The position numbers were made by a program, and so were the translations under genes. Under the pieces are notes generated by a model. The model did no database searches and had not been told where the DNA came from. It worked only from the letters and a program-made list of their open reading frames with translations. Shown here one piece after another: positions 1 to 6,027 of a stretch of DNA of 6,749 nt; positions within the stretch are counted from its first letter, which is position 1, and the number at the start of each line of letters is the position of its first letter. This stretch comes from Planctomycetota bacterium (GTDB lineage: Bacteria > Planctomycetota > Phycisphaerae > WQYP01): assembly GCA_021816165.1 (NCBI GenBank), contig JAKAYZ010000124.1, positions 1 through 6,749 of the forward strand, given 5' to 3'.

Positions 1-450
1 CTTCACCATGCAGCCACCCCGGGACGCGCAAATTTCACATGTGTACCCATTGCGTTCACAGCCGTGGATGCGATTGAGAATAATCCGTGATATTTCATCG
101 TCTAAACCAAGCGGTTGCGTGACGTTGCAAACAACTGATGGATATGCTGCCGCCGCCTCCGCCACCATGCGCGGAATGTCTGTCGTGCTGTGCCTCCCCG
201 GCGAGAGAAAATAAGGATGCACAATGACTCGCGTGGCACCCTGCCTCACACAGGCTTCAAACGCCTGCGGGATGCTTGGATCGGCCAATTCCATGTGTGC
301 TGGCTCGACAATTTTGTAGCCCGATGTGCGCCGAAATCTTTCAGCCACCTCGTTGAGCATGTCGTTGGCGGCGGCAAACCGGCTGCCGTGATCCACAAGG
401 ATAATCCCGGTCTGTGCAACACTTTGCCCGCTATTATCTGCTGTTGCCAT
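1..450 (-). CDS. cbiX: CbiX/SirB-type sirohydrochlorin chelatase, C-terminal end cut by window edge
   Basis: Chelatase of the CbiX/SirB family, which inserts Co2+ (cobalamin route) or Fe2+ (siroheme route) into sirohydrochlorin in the cytoplasm. 150 codons are visible, read in the frame starting at ATG 450. The family signature ILVDHGSR (His21) lies near the N-terminus and the second conserved site HPYFLSPGRH (His78) near the middle; both histidines are the expected metal/catalytic residues of this fold. The visible length already covers one complete small-type (CbiXS-like) domain. The end carries a cysteine cluster, C131, C138, C141 and C147 (CEIC at 138-141), and the frame is still open at base 1, so the true C-terminus is unseen. 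The start is fixed by GGAG (459-462, minus) 8 bases upstream and an in-frame stop at 472-474. The gene is divergent from the next one. Cobalt versus iron specificity cannot be read from the sequence. Confidence 0.88.
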   Translation of the reverse strand, partial: MATADNSGQSVAQTGIILVDHGSRFAAANDMLNEVAERFRRTSGYKIVEPAHMELADPSIPQAFEACVRQGATRVIVHPYFLSPGRHSTTDIPRMVAEAAAAYPSVVCNVTQPLGLDDEISRIILNRIHGCERNGYTCEICASRGGCMVK

Positions 451-488
451 ATCGCATGCTCCATAAGAGTCTCATCGTGCAGCGGACG

Positions 489-518
489 ATTATAGGCGCA
501 CTGGAATTCAAGTTTCTA
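489..518 (-). promoter_or_regulatory. Putative sigma70 promoter of the chelatase gene
   Basis: On the minus strand, TAGAAA (513-518, four of six matches to TTGACA) is followed after 18 bases by a perfect TATAAT (489-494). Transcription would start near base 482, giving a leader of about 32 bases with GGAG at 459-462. A second -35-like TTGAAT lies nearer to the -10 but its 11-base spacing is too short. This is assigned from sequence match only. Confidence 0.5.
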
Positions 519-662
519 ACCATCGCTGACTGGCACCATTCACCGGGCGCGCTACCGTTTGTCCCATAAACCAACCGGCGGCCGATTGGAGGGTAAAGCG
601 TTATCAATTGCGTTGTCATCAGCCGATACCGTTCTTGTACCCAAATCTGGTTTCTTACAATC
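519..662. other. Rest of the divergent intergenic region (451-674)
   Basis: The 224 bases between the chelatase gene and the zincin-like gene carry the minus-strand promoter at 489-518. The remainder shows no convincing ORF, RNA gene or strong hairpin. On the plus strand TACAAT at 656-661 resembles a -10 box, but it lies almost on the ribosome binding site (663-669) and lacks a good -35, so the promoter of the plus-strand gene is not identified. Confidence 0.4.
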
Positions 663-669
663 GGGAGAG
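663..669 (+). promoter_or_regulatory. Ribosome binding site fixing the start at 675
   Basis: GGGAGAG with its GGAG core (664-667) seven bases before the ATG at 675. This is the only strong SD on the plus strand in the window and it selects this start. Confidence 0.65.
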
Positions 670-674
670 TCACA

Positions 675-1154
675 ATGATACACCCAACGGTGTTGCACCG
701 AATGTTGCCGACCATCGTGCCCTTGGTTTTGGAATGGGTTACTTCGGTCGAAAAGGATCTGCGGGATGTAAGTCGCCCGCTGACGGCTCACGAGACGGCG
801 GATGCTGTCGCCCTGGGGCTGGAACATCCCAATATGGTTCGCGTTGCGGTGGTTGAATCGTTTCCAGAGCCTTCGGCGGAACTCAAGCATCTTGCCGGGC
901 AATTGCGTATTCTCACGCCCGGAACCATGTCCCTGACCTTTGGCCGACTCATTGTGATAAAAGCAACCGCACCCGACCTGTCTCAACTCGTCCTGCATGG
1001 TTTGGTTCATGCCGTCCAGATTGAGCGATGCGGGGGCGTGCGGGCATTTCTGCAGGAATATTTCGCTCAGTGTCTTGAGTATGGTAAAGACGACTGTCCG
1101 ATGGAAGTTGAAGCTCGGACGAAGATCGAAGATTTGTCAGCACACAGGGTTTAA
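675..1154 (+). CDS. Small zincin-like protein with degenerate HGLVH motif, unknown function
   Basis: 159 residues with no signal peptide and no clear membrane segment. The C-terminal half looks like the small minimal zinc-metalloprotease-like proteins that carry a helix H-E-L-V-H-x-x-Q followed by GG, a FLxxY segment and a downstream P-x-E-x-E-A. Here the helix reads LVLHGLVHAVQ (His108, His112), then CGGVRAFLQEY and PMEVEA (Glu144, Glu146). The two histidines and a candidate third zinc ligand are kept, but the catalytic Glu of HExxH is Gly109. A phrase just before, TPGTMSLTFGRLIVI, fits the strand that precedes the active-site helix in such proteins. The start is supported by GGAG (664-667) seven bases upstream. 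It stands alone on the plus strand, 129 bases ahead of purA. The family resemblance is from memory of the pattern; function is unknown and the protein may be a non-peptidase zinc binder. Confidence 0.75.
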   Translation: MIHPTVLHRMLPTIVPLVLEWVTSVEKDLRDVSRPLTAHETADAVALGLEHPNMVRVAVVESFPEPSAELKHLAGQLRILTPGTMSLTFGRLIVIKATAPDLSQLVLHGLVHAVQIERCGGVRAFLQEYFAQCLEYGKDDCPMEVEARTKIEDLSAHRV

Positions 1155-1199
1155 TGCGCTGTATCCCACCGAAGCGGAGACACCAACACGCCTTTGGCA

Positions 1200-1228
1200 T
1201 TGAATTGTCGCCACGCCAAGGTTATGTT
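1200..1228 (+). promoter_or_regulatory. Candidate promoter for the purA cluster
   Basis: TTGAAT (1200-1205) and TATGTT (1223-1228) are separated by 17 bases, each matching four of six consensus positions. Transcription would begin near 1235, leaving a leader of about 49 bases that contains a small GTTT/AAAC hairpin. The match is moderate; it is listed because it is the best-spaced candidate in the 129-base gap before purA. Confidence 0.35.
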
Positions 1229-1283
1229 CAGGGGTTTGCCCAAACGCGGGTAACGGGTCTGGTAAGGTAGGATTGCAGCACGC

Positions 1284-2582
1284 ATGGATATAACAAAACT
1301 TTGTGATCGGCATACGTCAGTCGTCGGGTTACAGTGGGGGGATGAGGGTAAAGGTAAGATCGTTGACATCCTCAGTGAACATTTTGATCTTGCCGTGCGC
1401 TGGAATGGCGGCAGCAATGCAGGTCATAGCGTACACGTGGGGGACCAAAAATATGCGTTTCATCTTATCCCCAGTGCGATCCTTCGCCCGCAATGTGTGT
1501 CGGTGCTGGCCAACGGTGTAGTTATTGACCCGGTGCAGCTCATTCGTGAAATTGATGCCCTTCAGCAGCGCGGTATTGCGATTGAAAACAATTTAAAAAT
1601 TTCCTCCCAGGCGCATGTCGTCATGCCCTACCACAGCCGTCAGGACAAACTGGCTGAAGAAAAACTGGGTGATAAAAAAATCGGCACCACGGCACGGGGC
1701 ATCGGGCCGTGCTATGCCGATAAGGCATCGCGGCATTTTGCCGTTCGCATGGCGGACCTTATCGAACCCGACCGTCTGCAAAACCGTCTATCCCACATCG
1801 TGCCCGAAAAAAATGCCATATTTGGAGCCCTCTTCGGCAGCGAACCCATGGCCTGGCAGGCGATCCTTGATGAGTACATTCCGCTCGGCCAGAGGCTGAA
1901 GCCATTTGTGTGCAATACCACGGCCCTGTTGCATCGGTCGATGGCCGGTGCAAAAAAGGTGCTTTTTGAAGGGGCTAACGCAACACTGCTGGACCTTGAC
2001 CACGGCACATTTCCGTTTGTGACCAGCAGCAATTGCGGCACGGGCGTATGCGTGGGTACGGGCGTACCCCCGCAGGCGATTGGCCGCGTGTTGGGTGTGG
2101 TTAAGGCCTACTCTTCGCGCGTGGGGGGCGGGCCATTTCCGACGGAACAGGAAAATGCCATTGGTGAGAAAATTCGGCAGCGTGGGCGGGAATTTGGCAC
2201 CACCACCGGACGCCCACGTCGCTGCGGCTGGCTGGACTTGGTAGCGGTGCGCTACGCCGCCTCCGTTACCGGCGCAACGGGCTTGTGCATCATGCTGTTG
2301 GACGTTCTTTCCACATTTGATGAGATAAAAGTTTGTGTTAAATATGCCACACCCGATGGCGCTTCCGATGAGTTTCCTGCCGACGCCGTGGAACTTTCCC
2401 GTGCCAAACCCATCTATCATTCCTTACCGGGTTGGCGGCATGATCTTGGTTCAGCCCGTCATGCAGCCGCGCTGCCCGACGAAGCCAAAGCCTACATCGG
2501 CTACATAGAAGAATTTGTGGGCGTGCCGGTGCAGATGGTAAGTGTCGGCCCGGGACGTGACGAAACGCTTGTGCTGGTCTGA
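1284..2582 (+). CDS. purA: Adenylosuccinate synthetase
   Basis: Converts IMP and aspartate with GTP to adenylosuccinate, the first committed step to AMP, in the cytoplasm. The 432-residue length is normal for the family. In order: QWGDEGKGKIVD with the catalytic Asp20; GGSNAGH with His48; IGTTARGIGP (from Ile133); FEGANATLLDLDHGTFPFVT (from about 228); VVKAYSSRVGGGPFPTE; FGTTTGRPRRCGWLD; LLDVLS with Asp340 for the guanine; and near the end VSVGPGRDET. Two positions differ from the textbook protein: the Gln of FEGAQG is Asn232, and the Lys two residues before the guanine-binding Asp is Leu338. No SD of note precedes the ATG; the only GGAT/AAGG-like bases are about 10-16 bases away. The start is still reasonable because 18 residues precede the GDEGKGK loop. 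uppS follows after 37 bases. Confidence 0.97.
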   Translation: MDITKLCDRHTSVVGLQWGDEGKGKIVDILSEHFDLAVRWNGGSNAGHSVHVGDQKYAFHLIPSAILRPQCVSVLANGVVIDPVQLIREIDALQQRGIAIENNLKISSQAHVVMPYHSRQDKLAEEKLGDKKIGTTARGIGPCYADKASRHFAVRMADLIEPDRLQNRLSHIVPEKNAIFGALFGSEPMAWQAILDEYIPLGQRLKPFVCNTTALLHRSMAGAKKVLFEGANATLLDLDHGTFPFVTSSNCGTGVCVGTGVPPQAIGRVLGVVKAYSSRVGGGPFPTEQENAIGEKIRQRGREFGTTTGRPRRCGWLDLVAVRYAASVTGATGLCIMLLDVLSTFDEIKVCVKYATPDGASDEFPADAVELSRAKPIYHSLPGWRHDLGSARHAAALPDEAKAYIGYIEEFVGVPVQMVSVGPGRDETLVLV

Positions 2583-2607
2583 TTATGCCGGGCTGGCGGG
2601 AAAACCG

Positions 2608-2613
2608 TATAAT
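2608..2613 (+). promoter_or_regulatory. Perfect -10 box immediately before uppS (possible leaderless start)
   Basis: TATAAT lies with exactly six bases between it and the A of the ATG at 2620, the spacing at which sigma70 RNA polymerase starts transcription. No good -35 is present (TTATGC at 2583-2588 is a poor match with a 19-base spacer). If used, it would make an uppS-panB transcript beginning at the start codon, separate from purA readthrough. Confidence 0.3.
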
Positions 2614-2619
2614 CTGGGA

Positions 2620-3414
2620 ATGATGAGCTCGGACCCGGCCATAACGATTCCGCAACCCGCCACGCATCCCGGCACGCCGGCGGAGCCTCCCCGCAGCGGT
2701 CTTCCCGGGCATATTGCCATCATCATGGATGGCAATGGACGGTGGGCCAAACGGCAGGGTAAACCACGCACTTTCGGTCACCGGGCAGGTGCGATAACGG
2801 CCCGCGAAATAATCGAGCATTGCGCCCGTCGTGGGATTGGCCAGTTGACGCTTTACAGCTTTTCAATTGAAAACTGGCGCCGCCCGGTTGAAGAAGTCAA
2901 CGAACTGATGCAACTTTATGCCCAATATCTCGTGAGCGAGCGGGAACTGATGAACCGAAATAATATTCGCTTCCGCCAGATAGGCCGCCGTGAAGGTCTG
3001 CCCGACGATGTGCTGCGCGAAATTGATCAGACCACCGCATTGCTCGACGCCAACACAGGTATGACGCTTTGTCTGGCGGTTAATTACGGTGCCCGGATGG
3101 AAATAACCGATGCGGTGCGTGCCATCGCCCGGGAAGTTCAGGCCGGTCGGTTGCGGCCGCAGGACATCGAGCCGGATACCGTCTCGTCGCACCTCTATAC
3201 GGCTGGCATGCCCGACCCGGATTTACTTATCCGCACGGCGGGTGAGATGCGTGTAAGCAACTATCTGCTTTGGCAGATCAGTTACGCGGAATTGTATGTG
3301 ACCGATGTCTGCTGGCCGGAATTCCGCTCGGCTGATCTGGATATGGCCATCGACGCTTTTCGCCATCGGCAGCGCCGATTTGGCGGTCTCCAATCGATAT
3401 CACCCCCTGATTAA
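2620..3414 (+). CDS. uppS: Isoprenyl transferase (undecaprenyl diphosphate synthase)
   Basis: Cis-prenyltransferase that extends farnesyl diphosphate with isopentenyl units to the C55 carrier lipid used for peptidoglycan and other envelope polymers; it acts at the membrane face. The family landmarks are all present: HIAIIMDGNGRWAKRQG with catalytic Asp37, SFSIENWRRP, LAVNYGARMEI, and DPDLLIRTAGEMRVSNYLLW with Arg205, Arg211 and Ser213, then YAELY with the metal-binding Glu224. The 264-residue length fits, with about 28 Pro/Ser-rich residues before the conserved core. The frame is open back to 2542, inside purA, but the tandem ATG ATG at 2620/2623 is the natural start because upstream residues have no family counterpart. 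There is no usable SD; GGGA touches the start codon. It lies 37 bases after purA and 27 before panB. Confidence 0.95.
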   Translation: MMSSDPAITIPQPATHPGTPAEPPRSGLPGHIAIIMDGNGRWAKRQGKPRTFGHRAGAITAREIIEHCARRGIGQLTLYSFSIENWRRPVEEVNELMQLYAQYLVSERELMNRNNIRFRQIGRREGLPDDVLREIDQTTALLDANTGMTLCLAVNYGARMEITDAVRAIAREVQAGRLRPQDIEPDTVSSHLYTAGMPDPDLLIRTAGEMRVSNYLLWQISYAELYVTDVCWPEFRSADLDMAIDAFRHRQRRFGGLQSISPPD

Positions 3415-3441
3415 AATGCAACCGGGACGTACGAAGTTATC

Positions 3442-4296
3442 ATGATGTCGAGCGCCAATCAACCTTCTCCAGCCGAGCCATCAATCGATGATGCAGCTTG
3501 CCTCTCTTCACGCAATAATATTGAAACATTATATGCCATGATGCAAAAAGGTGAGCCAATCTCCATGCTTACCTGCTATGACTACCTGACGGCGCAGGTG
3601 CTCGATAAAGCGGGAATTGACGTTCTCCTGGTCGGCGATTCAGTTGCCACCACATTGCTGGGGCTGCCCACCACACGCGGCGTTTCGATGGACTTTATGG
3701 TCGAAGTCACGGCTGCCGTCGCGCGTGGCTCTGTCCATGCCTTGGTGATGGGGGACATGCCCTACGGCAGTTATGACACCCCGGCTGCCGCCATCGGCAA
3801 TGCCCGTCGATTCATCAACGCCGGCGCTGGCGCGGTAAAGTGTGAAATTCTGCCCCACCAATTGCCCATAATCTCCGCTTTGGCAGGTGCGGGTATTCAG
3901 ATATGTGCCCATTTGGGGTTGCTGCCTCAACAGGTATCGCATCCCGGTGGCTATCGTGTCCACGGTCGCCGGGAGGCGGAAGCGGCAGACATCGTTCAAC
4001 TGGCGAGGGATGCCCGCGAGGCCGGGGCCGCGCTACTTCTACTGGAGGCCGTCCCACCTTCACTCAGCGCACGCGTCGTCTCGCAGGTCAATTGCCCGGT
4101 CATAGGCTGTGGTGCCGGAAAGCCCTGCCATGGACACGTCGTCGTGATTACCGATCTGCTTGGCTTTAACGGCAAACCACCGCGGTTTGTACCCGTCATC
4201 GGTGAGATGCCGAATCACATCGCAACGGCGGCCACGCAATACCGCAACGCCATCAAAGACCGAGCTTATCCCGATCCGCATCACGAGTATCAGTGA
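3442..4296 (+). CDS. panB: 3-methyl-2-oxobutanoate hydroxymethyltransferase (ketopantoate hydroxymethyltransferase)
   Basis: Transfers a hydroxymethyl group from methylenetetrahydrofolate to alpha-ketoisovalerate, giving ketopantoate, the first step of the pantothenate branch leading to CoA. It is a cytoplasmic TIM-barrel enzyme. Motifs in order: [24 protein letters not shown] with metal-binding Asp66; MGDMPYGSY with Asp105; AVKCE with Glu135; [28 protein letters not shown] with the catalytic Glu202; and [20 protein letters not shown]. At 284 residues it is slightly long, mostly from a roughly 20-residue N-terminal extension. Tandem ATG codons open the gene (3442 and 3445) and no SD is visible. 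It is the last gene of the purA-uppS-panB run and converges on the SDR gene. Confidence 0.96.
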   Translation: MMSSANQPSPAEPSIDDAACLSSRNNIETLYAMMQKGEPISMLTCYDYLTAQVLDKAGIDVLLVGDSVATTLLGLPTTRGVSMDFMVEVTAAVARGSVHALVMGDMPYGSYDTPAAAIGNARRFINAGAGAVKCEILPHQLPIISALAGAGIQICAHLGLLPQQVSHPGGYRVHGRREAEAADIVQLARDAREAGAALLLLEAVPPSLSARVVSQVNCPVIGCGAGKPCHGHVVVITDLLGFNGKPPRFVPVIGEMPNHIATAATQYRNAIKDRAYPDPHHEYQ

Positions 4297-4336
4297 GCGT
4301 GAATGCCGCGGGCGACCGGTCGTGCAATGGCCAACC

Positions 4337-4350
4337 CCCCGATCGCGGGG
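4337..4350. terminator. GC-rich hairpin between convergent genes
   Basis: CCCCG-ATCG-CGGGG forms a five-pair GC stem with a four-base loop, in the 61-base gap between the ends of panB and the minus-strand SDR gene, only a few bases past the SDR stop. A 10-base palindrome CGACCGGTCG lies at 4313-4322. Only short T runs follow on either side, so a classic intrinsic terminator is not certain, but the position suits a shared bidirectional one. Confidence 0.4.
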
Positions 4351-4357
4351 CATGGGT

Positions 4358-5389
4358 TTACCTCGCGCTGGGATGGCCCGGCCCAGCCCGCCCCGGATCG
4401 GCATTCTGTCCGTCGCCGCGCAGGGCGATATAGTCGCTTTGCCGATCCCTGCGGCGCGCCATTTCACTGGCGTAACGCTGGCCAAGCCAGTCGCAATTGT
4501 CCTGCGCCCACTGGGTCAGGCTGGTTAACCCGGCCGGTGGGGCATCGACAAAAAGGCGGCCTTCCATCAGGGCAGAAATTTCGTCGCGCGTGATAATGAC
4601 ATCATGTACCATTTTTCCGGCGACAGCGGCAAACAGGTATCCAACTTGCGGGCTGACAGAAATGATGGGCCTGGGGCACCCAACGATTGTTCCAATGGTC
4701 TCAACGAGTCCGCGATAGGTAAATGTTTCGGGGCCGATGGCGTCGATGACACGATTGTTTTTATCATCAGCGGAACGAACTGCTAATTCGGCCAGGTCAT
4801 CAACGTAGATCGGTTGCATTTTATATTGGCCATCGCCAAAAACACCGAAGACTGGCAACCGCCGCAGCATCCATGCAATGTTGTTAATTAAAATATCCTC
4901 TTTACCAAACAGAACTGCGGGTCGCAAAATTGTGAAATCCACCCCGGAATCTGTCAATGCCCGTTCAACCAGCGCTTTGCCGCGGAAATACTCTAAATGG
5001 CTGTTAAAATCAGGATTAGTGATACTCACATGCACAATACGCCGCACGCCGGCGTTTTTTGCCGCGATAAAAAGTCGCCGGCTGTTTTCTATCGCCTCGG
5101 CAAAGCAGAACATTCGGCTGTTGAAGCGTACCCAGTACGTGTTGTACAGTACTTCCGCGCCTGCCAATGCTTCGGCCAGTTTTCTCGGATCCTGCCAATG
5201 GAACTCCCGCACATCTACGGATTGGCCAAATGGATTAGCGCGGTGTGGTGAGGCGGTTAATGTCCGCACGGAAATACCCGCCGCCAGGAGTCGTTTACTG
5301 ATGTACCGTCCGGAATACCCGAAGGCACCGGTGACGGCGTGTAGACGCAAATCGCTCATGCTGTTATCCGCCATTTTCGTTCTCATCAT
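4358..5389 (-). CDS. Atypical SDR / NAD(P)-binding protein of the NDUFA9-NmrA-like group
   Basis: Rossmann-fold nucleotide-binding protein of the extended/atypical short-chain dehydrogenase group, probably cytoplasmic; the substrate is unknown. The dinucleotide loop TGAFGYSG is at 20-27. Further family features are NSRRLFIAAKNAGVRRIVHV with Ser122, EYFRGKALVE giving a YxxxK pair (Tyr134, Lys138), ILRPAVLFGKEDILINNIAW and QPIYVDDLAELAV. The length is 343 residues from the first ATG. The usual fold ends near LGQRYASEMARR, leaving about 30 Gly/Pro/Arg/Asp-rich residues as an unusual tail. Four in-frame starts exist, at 5389, 5386, 5374 and 5359. ATG 5359 begins MSDLRLHAVTG, the normal distance from the glycine loop, and has GGCGGA upstream, so it may be the true start (333 residues). 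It is the last gene of a minus-strand run and converges with panB. Confidence 0.88.
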   Translation of the reverse strand: MMRTKMADNSMSDLRLHAVTGAFGYSGRYISKRLLAAGISVRTLTASPHRANPFGQSVDVREFHWQDPRKLAEALAGAEVLYNTYWVRFNSRMFCFAEAIENSRRLFIAAKNAGVRRIVHVSITNPDFNSHLEYFRGKALVERALTDSGVDFTILRPAVLFGKEDILINNIAWMLRRLPVFGVFGDGQYKMQPIYVDDLAELAVRSADDKNNRVIDAIGPETFTYRGLVETIGTIVGCPRPIISVSPQVGYLFAAVAGKMVHDVIITRDEISALMEGRLFVDAPPAGLTSLTQWAQDNCDWLGQRYASEMARRRDRQSDYIALRGDGQNADPGRAGPGHPSAR

Positions 5390-5456
5390 CGGCGGGTGTA
5401 TGGTCGCGGTATTCCCTGCGTGCCGCGCCGAGGGCTCCTTTATCTGTTGCCATCAT
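5364..5456 (-). CDS. Possible 30-residue ORF ahead of the SDR gene
   Basis: A 31-codon frame begins with ATG ATG at 5456/5453 and ends in TAA at 5366, four bases before ATG 5359, the favoured internal start of the SDR gene. The peptide is hydrophilic with an acidic end (DHTPADDENENGG). No SD precedes it. It overlaps the longer version of the SDR gene in another frame, so either this ORF or the extra SDR N-terminus is unlikely to be real. It is no more than a candidate leader or coupling peptide. Confidence 0.15.
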   Translation of the reverse strand: MMATDKGALGAARREYRDHTPADDENENGG

Positions 5457-5494
5457 CGCCGGGTATGGGGTGCTCTCGGGACTTTACGGCAGCA

Positions 5495-5797
5495 TCATAA
5501 AAAAGCGGGCAACAGGAATAAAAACATCGCCAAGCTGAACAGCACCACGGGCAACCCGGTAATGAACAACCAGACGTACATAATATCGGGTAATTTCTGG
5601 CCGCGCCGTATTAGCAGCAGCATGCATATACTGCCGAGATACCATGTTCCAAGGCAAGCGCTGATAGCGATGGAGGCAAAATCCCCCGCTTGCCCGTTCA
5701 ACATGTCGCCCTGCCCGGGTTGGGCAAACTTTGCAGCTATGGCCGCGAAAAAGAGCGCCGTGTTAATAGCGGCTATAACGTATGCCAGCAGCCTCAC
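5495..5797 (-). CDS. Small three-helix membrane protein, unknown
   Basis: 100 residues, dominated by three hydrophobic segments at about 3-22, 41-63 and 72-98, with the charged loop RRGQK (64-68) between the second and third. By the positive-inside rule the N-terminus is cytoplasmic and the C-terminus faces out; the protein should be an inner-membrane protein. I do not recognise the family. The frame is also open to TTG 5803 and GTG 5800, but AGGGGAG (5804-5810) is spaced six bases from GTG 5797, so that start is chosen. That GTG overlaps the stop of the upstream 33-codon ORF as GTGA, which suggests coupled translation. It lies downstream of the RHS gene on the same strand. A role as an immunity partner of the RHS tail is possible but is inference from position and membrane character only. 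Confidence 0.7.
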   Translation of the reverse strand: MRLLAYVIAAINTALFFAAIAAKFAQPGQGDMLNGQAGDFASIAISACLGTWYLGSICMLLLIRRGQKLPDIMYVWLFITGLPVVLFSLAMFLFLLPAFL

Positions 5798-5895
5798 CAC
5801 CAACTCCCCTCACCATCGTTGGCCATACGGTAGAGATGCGCCATAATTCGGACACTCGGATTAGTGGGCGTGGTTTTATCACCGACGTACAACAT
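5794..5895 (-). CDS. Short 33-residue ORF translationally coupled to the membrane protein
   Basis: 34 codons from ATG 5895 to TGA 5796-5794, with no resemblance to a family I know. The start has a strong SD, GAGG (5903-5906) seven bases upstream. The stop overlaps the next gene's GTG start by four bases (GTGA), and this ORF's last codons contain that gene's SD. The peptide is mixed polar with two trailing Trp residues (DGEGSWW) and no hydrophobic segment, so it would be soluble. It could be a real small protein, a leader that controls translation of the membrane protein, or the second part of an antitoxin-like pair. The good SD plus exact overlap makes chance less likely, but length alone cannot prove it. 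Confidence 0.45.
   Translation of the reverse strand: MLYVGDKTTPTNPSVRIMAHLYRMANDGEGSWW
5804..5810 (-). promoter_or_regulatory. Ribosome binding site of the small membrane protein
   Basis: AGGGGAG on the minus strand abuts TTG 5803 and is six bases from GTG 5797. The spacing selects GTG 5797 rather than the longer frame. The site lies inside the last codons of the 33-codon ORF. Confidence 0.55.
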
Positions 5896-5989
5896 TGTTT
5901 TTCCTCGTTGCAGAATTTGTTTTCAGCGCTGGGCGAGCGGACTGGCCGGGACGCAACGATTTCAAGTGTCATTTGCCCAAAGCCAATAT

Positions 5990-6006
5990 CCTTTCCTCAC
6001 GAAAGG
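5990..6006. terminator. Six-pair hairpin after the RHS gene
   Basis: CCTTTC-CTCAC-GAAAGG makes a perfect six-pair stem with a five-base loop, 21 bases past the RHS stop (6028). It is AT/GC mixed and lacks a following T run on the minus strand, so it is a weak terminator or attenuator candidate. The rest of the 132-base gap (5896-6027) shows no promoter I trust. Confidence 0.25.
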
Positions 6007-6027
6007 CCCGCGTCCCAGTTCACTTCA

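Noticed and set aside
632..661. Plus-strand promoter for the zincin-like gene (TTCTTG / TACAAT)
   Set aside because: The -35 match is poor and the predicted start would fall within the ribosome binding site at 663-669.
552..1010. 152-codon open frame on the minus strand
   Set aside because: Overlaps the zincin-like gene, which has a good SD and family-like motifs; the minus-strand product is low-complexity Gln/Arg/His-rich.
1190..1222. Imperfect inverted repeat CCTTTGGC / GCCAAGG as a terminator
   Set aside because: The loop is about 18 bases, the stem has a bulge, and no T run follows; it overlaps the candidate purA promoter instead.
1788..2420. 210-codon open frame on the minus strand
   Set aside because: Antisense to purA, whose motifs are unambiguous across the whole region; the translated shadow is His/Arg/Cys-rich with no family features.
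2542..2619. Longer uppS start inside purA
   Set aside because: The 26 extra residues overlap the purA end and have no counterpart in UppS; ATG 2620 is the better start.
4878..5846. 322-codon open frame on the plus strand
   Set aside because: It lies entirely antisense to the SDR gene, the membrane protein and part of the 33-codon ORF. Its product has no recognisable domain and is rich in Ser, Arg, Pro and Cys, as shadow frames are.
5763..5972. 69-codon open frame on the minus strand
   Set aside because: Overlaps both the 33-codon ORF and the membrane protein start in another frame; it has no SD and a composition typical of a shadow.
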